Positions 50,171 to 59,148 of a DNA stretch of 64,000 nt are shown one piece after another. Every line of letters starts with the position of its first letter. Within the stretch, counting starts at the first letter, position 1. A program made the translations under genes and the position numbers. The notes beneath the pieces were generated by a model that saw only the letters and a list, made by a program, of their open reading frames with translations, ran no database searches and was not told the origin of the DNA. The DNA comes from Campylobacter canadensis (GTDB taxonomy: Bacteria; Campylobacterota; Campylobacteria; Campylobacterales; Campylobacteraceae): assembly GCF_013177655.1 (NCBI RefSeq), contig NZ_CP035946.1, positions 124,001 to 188,000 on the forward strand, written 5' to 3'.

Positions 50171-50881
50171 CTATTTTTCATCTTGTGCTTTTTTAATTAC
50201 ATTTAAAATAGTTGAAATTAAACTAAAAGCAAGTGCTGTATAAATATAAGCTTTATCAATATGAACTTCTAAGCCCTCGCAAACAAGCACCGCTCCAACT
50301 AAAACTAAAAATAACAATGCAAGAGTTTTAAATTCGTAAAATCTTTCTACCATTCGTCCAACAAAGGCACTAGCAAACATCATAAAAATAACCGCAATTA
50401 TAACAGCTAAAATCATAATACTAAGCTCATTTGCAATACCAACCGCAGTAATTACGCTATCTAGTGAAAATACAATATCTATTAAAGCAATTTCAATAAT
50501 TACAACAAAAAAATTCGCACTAGCTTTAAATGTGCTTTGCTCTTCTTCTTTATACATTGCAAATAATTCTTTTATTGATTTTATTACTAAAAATATTCCC
50601 CCACCAATTAATACTAAATCTCTTCCGCTAATTTCATTGCTTGCTATGCTAAATAAGGTTGTGGTTAATTTACTAAGCCAGAAAATGCTAAATAATAAAA
50701 TTATTCTAGTTATCATTGCAAAGGCTAGACCTAAAATTCTTCCTTTGTTTTGTAAGTGTTTTGGTAATTTACTTACTAAGATTGTTAAAAAAATAATATT
50801 ATCTATACCTAAAACAATTTCAAGCATTAAGAGTGTTACAAAACTTAACCAGCCTTGTGTAGAAAATATCCATTCAAACAT
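50171..50881 (-). CDS. TerC-family integral membrane protein
   Basis: A 236-residue membrane protein with about seven helices and the TerC hallmark acidic segment LEIVLGIDNIIFLTILVSKLP, repeated as LIDIVFSLDSVITAVGIA. TerC relatives export manganese or support metal loading of exoenzymes. No tellurite genes are nearby, so metal export is the more likely role. Confidence 0.87.
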   Translation of the reverse strand: MFEWIFSTQGWLSFVTLLMLEIVLGIDNIIFLTILVSKLPKHLQNKGRILGLAFAMITRIILLFSIFWLSKLTTTLFSIASNEISGRDLVLIGGGIFLVIKSIKELFAMYKEEEQSTFKASANFFVVIIEIALIDIVFSLDSVITAVGIANELSIMILAVIIAVIFMMFASAFVGRMVERFYEFKTLALLFLVLVGAVLVCEGLEVHIDKAYIYTALAFSLISTILNVIKKAQDEK

Positions 50882-50943
50882 AAATTTCCTTTCCTAAGTT
50901 AAAATATACATTGTAATAAATTTTATTAAAAAAAGGAGTAAAA

Positions 50944-52344
50944 ATGAGAAAAGAACACGATTTTTTAGGTGAATTAGAAATTGATGATATGTGTTATTAT
51001 GGTGTGCAAACGCTAAGAGCGGTGCAGAATTTTGATATTTCAGGCAGAAGGTTAAAAGACTTTCCACGCTTTATAATCTCTTTAGCTAAGGTAAAAAAAG
51101 CTTGTGCTTTAGCCAATGCAAAATTAGCTTTATTAGATGAAAAAATCAAAGATGCAATTTGTTTTGCTTGTGATGAAATTATTAAGGGCAAATATCACGA
51201 CCAATTTATAGTAGATATGATTCAAGGTGGTGCAGGAACTAGCACAAATATGAATGCAAATGAAGTTATTGCAAATATTGCTTTAGAATATTTAGGGCAT
51301 AAAAAAGGAGAATATGAATTTTGTCATCCAAACGACCATGTAAATTTATCTCAAAGCACAAATGATGCTTATCCAACCAGCATTAGAGTAGCATTATTTG
51401 AATATTTAAGCGATTTAACTAAGGCGATGGAATATTTACAAGCAGCTTATGAAAGAAAAGCAGAGGAATTTAAAGATGTAATTAAAATGGGAAGAACTCA
51501 ATTGCAAGACGCAGTGCCAATGACTTTAGGAAGAGAGTTTAAAACCTTTGCCGTAATGATTAGCGAAGATATTAAAAGGGTAAAAAGCGCTAGAGAGCAA
51601 ATCTTAGCAGTTAATTTAGGTGCAACTGCTATTGGAACAGGGATAAACTCTCATCCTGATTATCCACCTATTGTTGCAAAATATTTACAAGAAATAACAG
51701 GCTCTAATTTTACAATAGCAGCCGATTTAATTGAAGCAACGCAAGATACTTCAGCCTTCGTACAAATTAGCGGAGTTTTAAAAAGAGTAGCTACTAAGCT
51801 TTCAAAAGTTTGTAATGATTTAAGATTACTTTCAAGCGGTCCAAAATGCGGTTTTAACGAAATAAATCTACCAAAAATGCAGCCTGGTAGCTCAATTATG
51901 CCTGGTAAGGTAAATCCTGTTATACCTGAAGTTGTAAATCAGGTTTGTTTTTACATAATTGGAGCTGATGTTAGCGTAACTCTTGCTTGTGAGGGCGGAC
52001 AATTGCAGTTAAATGTATTTGAACCACTTGCAGCTTATAGTTTAATTCATAGTATCGTAATGCTTGAAAAAGCTATGAAAACTTTAGCTGATAAATGTAT
52101 TGATGGAATTAGCGCAAACGAGCAAATTTGCAAAGATTTTGTTATGAATTCAATTGGAATTGTAACCGCACTTAATCCTTACATTGGCTATGAAAATAGT
52201 GCAAAAATAGCAAAAGAAGCACTAAATACAGGAAAAAGAGTTTATGATTTAGTACTTGAAAGAAAGTTATTAAACAAAGAGCAATTAGATGAAATTCTAA
52301 GTCCTGAAAATATGTTAAAACCAACTTTAGGAATAAAAAAATAA
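50944..52344 (+). CDS. aspA: aspartate ammonia-lyase
   Basis: Deaminates aspartate to fumarate, feeding fumarate respiration, a major route in Campylobacter. The 466-residue protein has the family signature GSSIMPGKVNPVIPEVVNQV with the catalytic serine, plus GGAGTSTNMNANEVIAN and MGRTQLQDAVPMTLG. An AAAAGGAG site precedes the ATG, and a terminator follows. Confidence 0.97.
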   Translation: MRKEHDFLGELEIDDMCYYGVQTLRAVQNFDISGRRLKDFPRFIISLAKVKKACALANAKLALLDEKIKDAICFACDEIIKGKYHDQFIVDMIQGGAGTSTNMNANEVIANIALEYLGHKKGEYEFCHPNDHVNLSQSTNDAYPTSIRVALFEYLSDLTKAMEYLQAAYERKAEEFKDVIKMGRTQLQDAVPMTLGREFKTFAVMISEDIKRVKSAREQILAVNLGATAIGTGINSHPDYPPIVAKYLQEITGSNFTIAADLIEATQDTSAFVQISGVLKRVATKLSKVCNDLRLLSSGPKCGFNEINLPKMQPGSSIMPGKVNPVIPEVVNQVCFYIIGADVSVTLACEGGQLQLNVFEPLAAYSLIHSIVMLEKAMKTLADKCIDGISANEQICKDFVMNSIGIVTALNPYIGYENSAKIAKEALNTGKRVYDLVLERKLLNKEQLDEILSPENMLKPTLGIKK

Positions 52345-52352
52345 TTTTTTTT

Positions 52353-52386
52353 AACGCAATTTTTAAAAAAAAGTTGCGTTTTTTTA
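52353..52386 (+). terminator. intrinsic terminator after aspA
   Basis: AACGCAA and TTGCGTT, extended by T/A pairing, form a stem followed by eight T. It lies nine bases past the aspA stop. Confidence 0.88.
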
Positions 52387-52431
52387 CTGTTTATTTATTT
52401 TTTTTAAATAAATTCGCTTTTCACAATTTTT

Positions 52432-52485
52432 TCCTTGTGTAATTTTTTAAGCCTAAGAGCTTAGATTTAAATTTTTACACAAGGA
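52432..52485 (+). promoter_or_regulatory. RBS-sequestering leader hairpin of the exported nucleosidase
   Basis: TCCTTGTGTAA (52432-52442) pairs perfectly with TTACACAAGGA (52475-52485), which contains the Shine-Dalgarno AAGGAG of the next gene. The 32-base loop holds a smaller CTAAG/CTTAG stem. Folding would hide the ribosome site, so translation could depend on temperature, a ligand or another RNA. This is seen directly as an exact 11-bp inverted repeat; the regulatory role is inferred. Confidence 0.6.
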
Positions 52486-52491
52486 GATTTT

Positions 52492-53286
52492 ATGAAAAAA
52501 TTATTTTTCATTGTTTTAATGTCGCAGGTGCTATTAGCTAAAATACTTGTTCAAGGTGCAATGACAAGTGAAACAAATGTGTTAATAGACGCTTTAAAAG
52601 ATAAAAAAGAAATAAAAATTGGTAGCTACCTTTTTTATACTGGCAAGATTGGTTCTAGTGAGGTTATAGTTTCAAGAACCTTAGTTGGTATGGTAAATGC
52701 TGCTAGTGCAACTACAATAGGAATTTTAAACTTCAAACCTGATATTATTATAAATCAAGGTACAGCAGGTGCTCATAATCAAAAATTAGACACAGGCGAT
52801 ATTGTAATCGGAGAAAAGATTTACAACGCAGGAAGCTACTACACAGAGCAAACAGATAGCAAAAAAGTAACATACAAAACAAGAAAACAAATGCTAAGCC
52901 CTACAACCTTACTTACAAAAGATAATGAAGATGATGCTTATAAATATTTTACAAGTGATGAAAAATTAGTAAAAGATGTACTTGAATACTCAAGAGCAAC
53001 AAAATTTAAAGTTATAAGCGGAGTTATTGCAACTGCTGATGCTTACAATAGAGAAACTGAAGTTATAAAGCATATAAGAAGTGTTTATAATAGCGATGCT
53101 GAAGAAATGGAAAGCTCTAGCGTAGCACAGGTTGCAAAGGCTTTTAATATCCCTTATTTAGCGATTAGAATTATCTCAAATGTTGAACCTAAAAAACAAA
53201 GTTTTGATGTAAATACTACGGTTGCTTGTCAGGAATTTGTGATTAATTTTATTAAATATTTAGATAATGTAAAATATTTAAAATAG
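52492..53286 (+). CDS. exported MTA/SAH nucleosidase-like protein
   Basis: The 264-residue protein belongs to the nucleoside phosphorylase/MTAN fold: ILVQGAMTSETNVLIDAL, SRTLVGMVNAASATT, DIIINQGTAGAHNQKLDTGDIVIG, and EEMESSSVAQVAKAF with ribose-binding Glu207. Unlike cytoplasmic MTAN it begins with a signal peptide (MKKLFFIVLMSQVLLA). The catalytic Asp of the RxISD motif is replaced by Asn230 (IISNVE), a change that inactivates E. coli MTAN but is the normal residue in purine nucleoside phosphorylases acting on 6-oxopurines. Substrate is therefore uncertain. mqnD follows 80 bases downstream, after a terminator. Confidence 0.8.
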   Translation: MKKLFFIVLMSQVLLAKILVQGAMTSETNVLIDALKDKKEIKIGSYLFYTGKIGSSEVIVSRTLVGMVNAASATTIGILNFKPDIIINQGTAGAHNQKLDTGDIVIGEKIYNAGSYYTEQTDSKKVTYKTRKQMLSPTTLLTKDNEDDAYKYFTSDEKLVKDVLEYSRATKFKVISGVIATADAYNRETEVIKHIRSVYNSDAEEMESSSVAQVAKAFNIPYLAIRIISNVEPKKQSFDVNTTVACQEFVINFIKYLDNVKYLK

Positions 53287-53293
53287 TTACTAG

Positions 53294-53315
53294 CTAGGCA
53301 TTTTGCCTAGTTTTT
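53294..53315 (+). terminator. intrinsic terminator after the exported nucleosidase gene
   Basis: CTAGGC, loop ATTTT, GCCTAG, then five T. It begins eight bases past the stop. Confidence 0.85.
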
Positions 53316-53368
53316 AATTTTAATTAAACATTCTTAGTAAAATCACAAAAAATAAAAAAAGGATAAAG

Positions 53369-54223
53369 ATGAAAAAAATAAGCTTAGCTCACAGCCCTGA
53401 TGCTGATGATATTTTTATGTATGCGGCTATTAAATATGGCTGGATTAGTAGTGATTTTAAATATGAAAATGATGCAAAAGATATACAAAGTTTAAATCAA
53501 GATGCGATTAATAATATTTATGATGTGTGTGCAATTTCCTTTGCTTTGTACCCTAAAATTGCAAGTGAATATGCACTTTTAAGGACGGCAACAAGCTTTG
53601 GCAATGGCTATGGACCTAAATTAATTTGCTTAAAAAACAAGCAATTAAAAGAAAATTTTAGTGTTGCTTTAAGCGGAGAGCATACAACAAACGCACTTTT
53701 ATTTAGACTTGCTTATCCTAAGGCTAAGATTGTTTATATGAATTTTTTAGATATTGAAAATGCAGTTTTAGAGCAAAAGGTAGATGCAGGAGTGCTAATT
53801 CACGAAAGTATTTTAAATTATGATGAAAGCTTAGAAGTAAAAAAAGAAATATGGGATATTTGGTGTGAATATTGTTTAAAATATGAAAAAGAAATTTTGC
53901 CTTTACCACTTGGTGGAATGGCGATTAGAAGGTCTTTAGTTTTACTTGATGCAATTAAAATTGAAAAAGAATTAATGCAAGCAGTAAAAGTTGCAACGCA
54001 AAATAAAAAAAGTTTAAGTGCTATTTTATTAAGCAAAAACGAAGTTAGAGTGAATGAAAAAGATTTAGAAAAATATTTATCTTTATATGCAAACGATGAT
54101 AGTATTTGCCTAAATGACAAGCAAAAAAGAGCTTTAGATTTATTGTTTAAACTAGCTAATAGCAATGTAAAATGTGAAGAGAATTTATTACCTTTAGAAT
54201 ATGAAGAATTAAGAAATTCTTAA
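53369..54223 (+). CDS. mqnD: 1,4-dihydroxy-6-naphthoate synthase MqnD
   Basis: Enzyme of the futalosine menaquinone pathway that converts cyclic dehypoxanthinyl futalosine to dihydroxynaphthoate. 284 residues with the periplasmic-binding-protein-like fold; start ISLAHSPDADDIFMYAA corresponds to the family SPCPNDTF motif, and TSFGNGYGPKLIC, VDAGVLIHES and LPLPLGGMAIRR are conserved. Campylobacter makes menaquinone this way. An AAAAAAGGA site precedes the ATG. Confidence 0.9.
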   Translation: MKKISLAHSPDADDIFMYAAIKYGWISSDFKYENDAKDIQSLNQDAINNIYDVCAISFALYPKIASEYALLRTATSFGNGYGPKLICLKNKQLKENFSVALSGEHTTNALLFRLAYPKAKIVYMNFLDIENAVLEQKVDAGVLIHESILNYDESLEVKKEIWDIWCEYCLKYEKEILPLPLGGMAIRRSLVLLDAIKIEKELMQAVKVATQNKKSLSAILLSKNEVRVNEKDLEKYLSLYANDDSICLNDKQKRALDLLFKLANSNVKCEENLLPLEYEELRNS

Positions 54224-54225
54224 AA

Positions 54226-55383
54226 TTATTTAATTAAATCCATAGGATTTATATGAAAATTCTTTTGTGTTACTTCAAAGGTTAAATCCTGCTTAACCTT
54301 GCCTATTATATTGCCTTTTTTTACTACAGAGCCTACTTTTGCAAGTGGGCTAAATTTATCTAAATGCGCATAAATTGTATGAAGTTTATTTGCGTGTTCA
54401 ACTATTACAACCTTATCAAGCACCGCAGTATCATTAGCAAAGACTACCTTTCCATCAAGCACAACTCTTACATTTGCATTAATATCATTTGAGCGTAAAA
54501 TAACATTTTCATTAAAAATCTTAAGCTTGTAAATTGGGTCTTCGTATTCGCCGAATTTTTGCTTTAAAGAATAAGATTGCAAAGGAGAAATAGTTTTTGC
54601 ACCACTATATTTAATAACCTTTGTATCGGTATTTAAAGTTGTTGAGTGTTTTACATTTATACTTTTGTTTGCTACATTTTGCTTTTGTTTGTTTTCTTCA
54701 ATAATTTTTAATTTTTGCAAAGTTGCTCTTAATTCATCTTGCTGCTTTTGTAGATTGCTTAATCTTTCTTTGTAAATTCTTTCATCTAATTTTTGTTTTG
54801 CTACTAATTTTTCTTGCTCATTTTTTAATTTATTTAATTCTTTTTCTTTGTTTTTATAATCTTTAATATTGTTATTTATTTCATTAATTCTTCTTTGTTT
54901 GTAGTCTATTTTTTGTGATGTTTTTATATATTCACTTGCTAATAATTTATATTCATCTTTTAAAACCAAAGAAAGATTAAGCAAAATCTCTTTATTTACA
55001 ATGCTATCAGCGCTTTCAATAAAATCATCAGGGCTAATTAAATCATAAGCATAATCTTTTGAAATTATATCAATAAGTTTATTTTCAAGTTTATTTTGCT
55101 CATTTACTAGCTCTTTATTTTGCAAGATGATTATATCTAGCTCGTTATTTTGCGCATTTACTAATTCTTGTAATTCCTTTGTTTTTTTACTTGCTAAATT
55201 TACTTGAGAATTAATTTGTTCTAGCTTTTTTTCTCCTTGAATTATTTCATTTGCTAAATCTTCAATTTTTTTAGAAAGCTGCTCTTGCTCTTGTTTTTTT
55301 AATTGCAATTGCTTTTCATTTTTACTTATTGAATTTGCATTTAAACATAAGGCAAAAAGCAATAAAATTGCAAATTTTTTCAT
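54226..55383 (-). CDS. EnvC-like murein hydrolase activator (coiled coil plus LytM)
   Basis: Exported 385-residue protein (signal KKFAILLLFALCLNANS). Residues ~20-240 are long coiled coil rich in Lys, Glu, Gln and Asn. The C-terminus is a LytM/M23 domain (VVLDGKVVFAND, VVIVEHANKLHTIYAHLDKFS, VGSVVKKGNIIGKV, LTFEVTQKNFHINPMDLI). Several metal ligands look degenerate, as in EnvC, which activates amidases instead of cutting. It is encoded right after ftsX, the partner that controls EnvC in division. Confidence 0.85.
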   Translation of the reverse strand: MKKFAILLLFALCLNANSISKNEKQLQLKKQEQEQLSKKIEDLANEIIQGEKKLEQINSQVNLASKKTKELQELVNAQNNELDIIILQNKELVNEQNKLENKLIDIISKDYAYDLISPDDFIESADSIVNKEILLNLSLVLKDEYKLLASEYIKTSQKIDYKQRRINEINNNIKDYKNKEKELNKLKNEQEKLVAKQKLDERIYKERLSNLQKQQDELRATLQKLKIIEENKQKQNVANKSINVKHSTTLNTDTKVIKYSGAKTISPLQSYSLKQKFGEYEDPIYKLKIFNENVILRSNDINANVRVVLDGKVVFANDTAVLDKVVIVEHANKLHTIYAHLDKFSPLAKVGSVVKKGNIIGKVKQDLTFEVTQKNFHINPMDLIK

Positions 55384-56183
55384 CTTTTTGCCCTAAACAT
55401 TACAAATAAAACGCATAAAAAAGAAAAAGCCAAAGAATAAAGACAAATTTGAATTAAACTAAGGCTAAAATCAATCTTTATTAAATCTAATTCTAAAAAA
55501 TCAAATAAAGCAGTAATAAAAGAAAATTTATAAATATTATCAAATAGTAAAAATAAAATCGCAAAGCAAAATAAATTATCAATAAAAATCATTTTAAGCA
55601 TTGATGAAGCTTTATAAAAAAAGGAAGCTCCAAAGATATTTAAAATATATATTTTTTCTTTGTAAAAATATAACCAAATGCTAATTTGCTTAGCAATTAA
55701 AGCAATTGATAATAAAGTAATCAATACAAAGCTTATAAAACTTATTTTTTCTATGAAAACAAGTAGTTTATAGACTTTTATATGTGTTTTTGAAAAGGTT
55801 TGAATTTTTGTAATTTGCTTGATTTTTTCTAGCTGTGTTGTTATGGTTTTTAAATCTTGCTCTGAAATAAATTTGCTGAATTTTAAATTATAAAATCTTG
55901 GAAGTCTGTTAAAAAGGTTGTTTAAATTCTTTTCTGAAATATTATTTTTTAATTGCTCTTTTACCTTTTTTAAATCAAGTTCTTCTATTGATTTTATGTA
56001 TGAAATATTTTTTAAATCATCAATTCCTAGTGCTTTATTGCTTAAAATAATAACGCTATAATCTTTATTTAAAGCTTGAGCATAATTTTCATTAATGCTT
56101 TTTACAAAAAATAAACACTCATAACAAAAGCAAACAATAAACAAAGGAAAAATAAAACCAAGATGTAGTTTAAAAGAATTCAT
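55380..56183 (-). CDS. ftsX: cell-division protein FtsX
   Basis: Inner-membrane permease-like partner of FtsE, 267 residues with four helices (near 10-27, 145-165, 190-215 and 235-260) and a periplasmic loop between the first two that contacts EnvC-type proteins. Sequence is diverged from E. coli, but the position between ftsE and the EnvC-like gene, with overlaps of 14 and 4 bases, makes the call firm. Confidence 0.85.
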   Translation of the reverse strand: MNSFKLHLGFIFPLFIVCFCYECLFFVKSINENYAQALNKDYSVIILSNKALGIDDLKNISYIKSIEELDLKKVKEQLKNNISEKNLNNLFNRLPRFYNLKFSKFISEQDLKTITTQLEKIKQITKIQTFSKTHIKVYKLLVFIEKISFISFVLITLLSIALIAKQISIWLYFYKEKIYILNIFGASFFYKASSMLKMIFIDNLFCFAILFLLFDNIYKFSFITALFDFLELDLIKIDFSLSLIQICLYSLAFSFLCVLFVMFRAKR

Positions 56184-56838
56184 TTAAAACTCCATTTTCA
56201 ATATTAAAATGCCTATAAGCAAAATTAATAGCATTTGGAATGTGGTGAGTTGTTACTAAAACACAAGAATTAAAACTTTTTTTAGCACCTTCAAGCATTT
56301 GCCAAATAATATCTGCTGAATGAATATCTAAATTCCCTGTTGGTTCATCGCAAATTATTAGCTTAGGATTATGAATAATAGCCCTTGCAACCGCAATTCT
56401 TTGCTGCTCGCCACCGCTTAACTCATAAGGGTATTTTTTTGCTTTATGAGATAATTTTATGTAATCTAAAAGCATATTTGTATGCTTTGTTACTTTAGCA
56501 TTTGATAAACCAGCTATTTTTAATGGCAAGGCAATATTTTCAAATACTTTTAAATCTGAAATTAATTTATAATCTTGAAAAACAATACCTATACTTCTTC
56601 TAAGCTTTAAAAGAGAAATAGGATTAATATTTTTTAGATTTTTATAATTTACAAATAATTCTCCATTAAAATCAATCTCGCCAAACAAACTTTTAATAAT
56701 AGTTGTTTTACCACTACCGCTTTTTCCTGTTATAAAAATAAATTCGCCTTCTTTTGCATCAAAAGAAGCGTTTTTTATTATTACTTCATTTTTATAAGCA
56801 ATACTTAGATTTTTTGCGTGTAAAATTACACTATTCAT
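56170..56838 (-). CDS. ftsE: cell-division ATP-binding protein FtsE
   Basis: ABC-type ATPase of 222 residues: Walker A FITGKSGSGKTTIIK, Q-loop GIVFQDYKLI, signature LSGGEQQRIAVARAI, Walker B KLIICDEPTGNLD, and H-loop VTTHH. It drives FtsX to regulate peptidoglycan splitting at division. It overlaps trmB and ftsX. Confidence 0.94.
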   Translation of the reverse strand: MNSVILHAKNLSIAYKNEVIIKNASFDAKEGEFIFITGKSGSGKTTIIKSLFGEIDFNGELFVNYKNLKNINPISLLKLRRSIGIVFQDYKLISDLKVFENIALPLKIAGLSNAKVTKHTNMLLDYIKLSHKAKKYPYELSGGEQQRIAVARAIIHNPKLIICDEPTGNLDIHSADIIWQMLEGAKKSFNSCVLVTTHHIPNAINFAYRHFNIENGVLNEFF

Positions 56839-57958
56839 TTAATAATTCCTTTAATTTTTCAAGAGCTTTTATATTTTCATTACTTGCACAAAAATCAAAA
56901 AATAAAAAGTTGATTTTATCTTTTACTAAAATATAAGATGAGCTTGGAGAATGAAAAGCCCCATAAGAAATTCTTGCTATTTTAAAAGCATCATCACAAT
57001 CATAAATTCTATCAAGTTTTACAAAATAATCCTCTGCTTTAAAAAAGCATTTTTTTAGTTTTTTTACACTAAAGTTTAAATCGTATTCTTTTTTATTTAC
57101 ATCATTTGTTTTATCTTCTTTTTTATAAAAGATAAAATCATATATATCCTTGCCCATTTTTTGCCATCTAGCTTCATATTTGCTTACTATAAAAGCTTCT
57201 TTGTTTTTTAGCAATACATAATCATCATCGCTAAAAAGCTCTAAGGCATATTTTGTATAATTTAAACTATCGCTTCTTAATTCAAAAAAGGCATTAATTT
57301 TTAAAATTCTAAATAATTCTTCTTTAAATTCTTTAGAAATAACCCTTCTGCTAATCGCATCATCCCAAGGTACAGGAAAGTGTAAATAAAGCCCGTTAAT
57401 ACTATTGTTTTTTAATAATTTAAGCACCATTCTTGCATCAAAATCAAGTAATAAAATATTATCTAAATCCTTAGCAAGATTGCTAACTTGAATTAAGCTA
57501 GGTTTATGTATTTCAATACCAATAAAAATAGCTTCTTTATTGTTTTGTGCTTGTTTTAAAAGGTGTCTTCCGCTGCCAAAGCCAATTTCAATAAATACAT
57601 CTTTTTTACAATTATTAATGTAATTTGCAGCAGCTAAAGCACTTGAGAGTATATTATTTGCTAGTTTTTTGTTTTCATTAAAATAAAAGGCTTTGTTTGT
57701 AATATCTTCACAAAAATTATTCATAAAAACTTCTAAAGCCTTTTGCATTAATTGCAAATTAGTAATTTTGCTTAATTTATCAATTTTTACTACATATTCA
57801 TCTTTTTTATTAATTTGCAAAAAAAAGCTCTCATCATTAACTTTAGTAAAGATGAATTTTTTATTTTGCTCATATTTTGTTTGAAAACAAAAGCCAACGC
57901 CATCTTTACTAAAAGGCAAAGAAAGTTCTTTTATATTTTTACACTTAAAATTCGGCAT
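56831..57958 (-). CDS. trmB: tRNA (guanine-N7-)-methyltransferase
   Basis: SAM-dependent enzyme that makes m7G46 in tRNA, 375 residues. The SAM site is VFIEIGFGSGRHLLKQA, the signature LYLHFPVPWDDAISRRVIS replaces the family PDPW motif, and EARWQKMGKDIYDF follows. The epsilonproteobacterial form has an extra N-terminal ~115 residues and a C-terminal extension, both seen here. It is co-transcribed with ftsE. Confidence 0.9.
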   Translation of the reverse strand: MPNFKCKNIKELSLPFSKDGVGFCFQTKYEQNKKFIFTKVNDESFFLQINKKDEYVVKIDKLSKITNLQLMQKALEVFMNNFCEDITNKAFYFNENKKLANNILSSALAAANYINNCKKDVFIEIGFGSGRHLLKQAQNNKEAIFIGIEIHKPSLIQVSNLAKDLDNILLLDFDARMVLKLLKNNSINGLYLHFPVPWDDAISRRVISKEFKEELFRILKINAFFELRSDSLNYTKYALELFSDDDYVLLKNKEAFIVSKYEARWQKMGKDIYDFIFYKKEDKTNDVNKKEYDLNFSVKKLKKCFFKAEDYFVKLDRIYDCDDAFKIARISYGAFHSPSSSYILVKDKINFLFFDFCASNENIKALEKLKELLNE

Positions 57959-59148
57959 TATTTTATCTTTAATTTATCGCTTATATTTGAGCTAATACCA
58001 TATTCATCAATACCTATTATTTGATAAGTATCGCCTTTTGTATAAGCACTATCAGTAAAATTATTTTGGCTTACATTATTTAAAAATTCTTGAGAATTTT
58101 TAAGAATATTAAACTTTTTTACACGGTTATCAGAGGCTTTAAAGCTAATATAAATACTATTATCATTTAAAATATTATAACCTGTAAAAATAGGAGTTTT
58201 TGGCTTATCAAGGCTCATACCTGTAACATAAATTCCATCGCTTTTACTCTCAAGTCCATCAACATCAACCATAGTTACATAATAAGTTTTATTATAAGCA
58301 TCTTTTTCTACTTCGTCTGTGTAATTTGTGTTTTTTGTAGTTGCTAAAAGGCTAAATGGTAAAAATTTAGAATTAGAACTATAAATTTTATAATGTGAAA
58401 AATCTTTATAAATAGGCGCATCCCAAGTTAAAATAATTTTTTTAGGCACATTGGTTGTAGCGCTTAAATTAGTAATCATAGGTGGTAAAACCTTGCTTGT
58501 AGCTTCTTTAAATTCGCTTAAATCGCTTTTAATTCCATTGTAAGTTTTTGCTATTACTGCGTATTTTGCATACTCGTTTGGTTTTGTATTATCAATGTAT
58601 TCTGCGCTTAATCTATTATCTACACTTGCTATTTCTTTAAATTTATCAGAATTTGCACTTTGTTTTACTACTATGTAAGAGCTAACCCTTGCATCAGGGT
58701 GCGGTCTCCAGATTATTTTTATTTTATTTGGTAAGCCTGAAATTGCTTGTACAAAAGGCACAGGTTCTACCTTTGTGCTTGTTTTTACACTTATTACACT
58801 TTCTTTTGATAAGGCTTCTTTTGTGTAAGCAATAAAAGAATAATTATAAATTGTATTAGGCTCTAATTTTGTATGCACATAATGAGTTTTGTATTTATCT
58901 TTTATATTAGCAATTAATTTCTTTTCGCTTTCATCATTTTTACTAGCGTAAATTAAAAAGCCTTCAATATTTTCATCATAAAGCGGGTCCCATTCAAAGG
59001 CAATTTCTTGCATATCTTTTAATGTTTTTATATTTTTAATTTGAGAAATGCTATCAAGAGTAGGTAAATTTTTTACACCATTTGCTCCACAAGCTGCTAA
59101 ACTAAATGCTAAAATCCCTAAGCAAGCGTAATGCGTAATCTTTGTCAT
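57958..59148 (-). CDS. fibronectin type III lipoprotein
   Basis: A 396-residue exported lipoprotein: signal MTKITHYACLGILAFSLAAC with lipobox LAAC. Three or four FnIII-like repeats follow, each with an aromatic YxIY/YxIVxxS pattern (FLIYASKNDESEKKL, SYIVVKQSANSDKF, HYKIYSSNSKFLP). The ATG at 59148 has an AAAAGGAGAC site, 33 codons inside a longer frame. It overlaps the rluD-like gene by 47 bases. Homologues are common in Campylobacter, but the function is unknown; adhesion or complex scaffolding is possible. Confidence 0.8.
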   Translation of the reverse strand: MTKITHYACLGILAFSLAACGANGVKNLPTLDSISQIKNIKTLKDMQEIAFEWDPLYDENIEGFLIYASKNDESEKKLIANIKDKYKTHYVHTKLEPNTIYNYSFIAYTKEALSKESVISVKTSTKVEPVPFVQAISGLPNKIKIIWRPHPDARVSSYIVVKQSANSDKFKEIASVDNRLSAEYIDNTKPNEYAKYAVIAKTYNGIKSDLSEFKEATSKVLPPMITNLSATTNVPKKIILTWDAPIYKDFSHYKIYSSNSKFLPFSLLATTKNTNYTDEVEKDAYNKTYYVTMVDVDGLESKSDGIYVTGMSLDKPKTPIFTGYNILNDNSIYISFKASDNRVKKFNILKNSQEFLNNVSQNNFTDSAYTKGDTYQIIGIDEYGISSNISDKLKIK

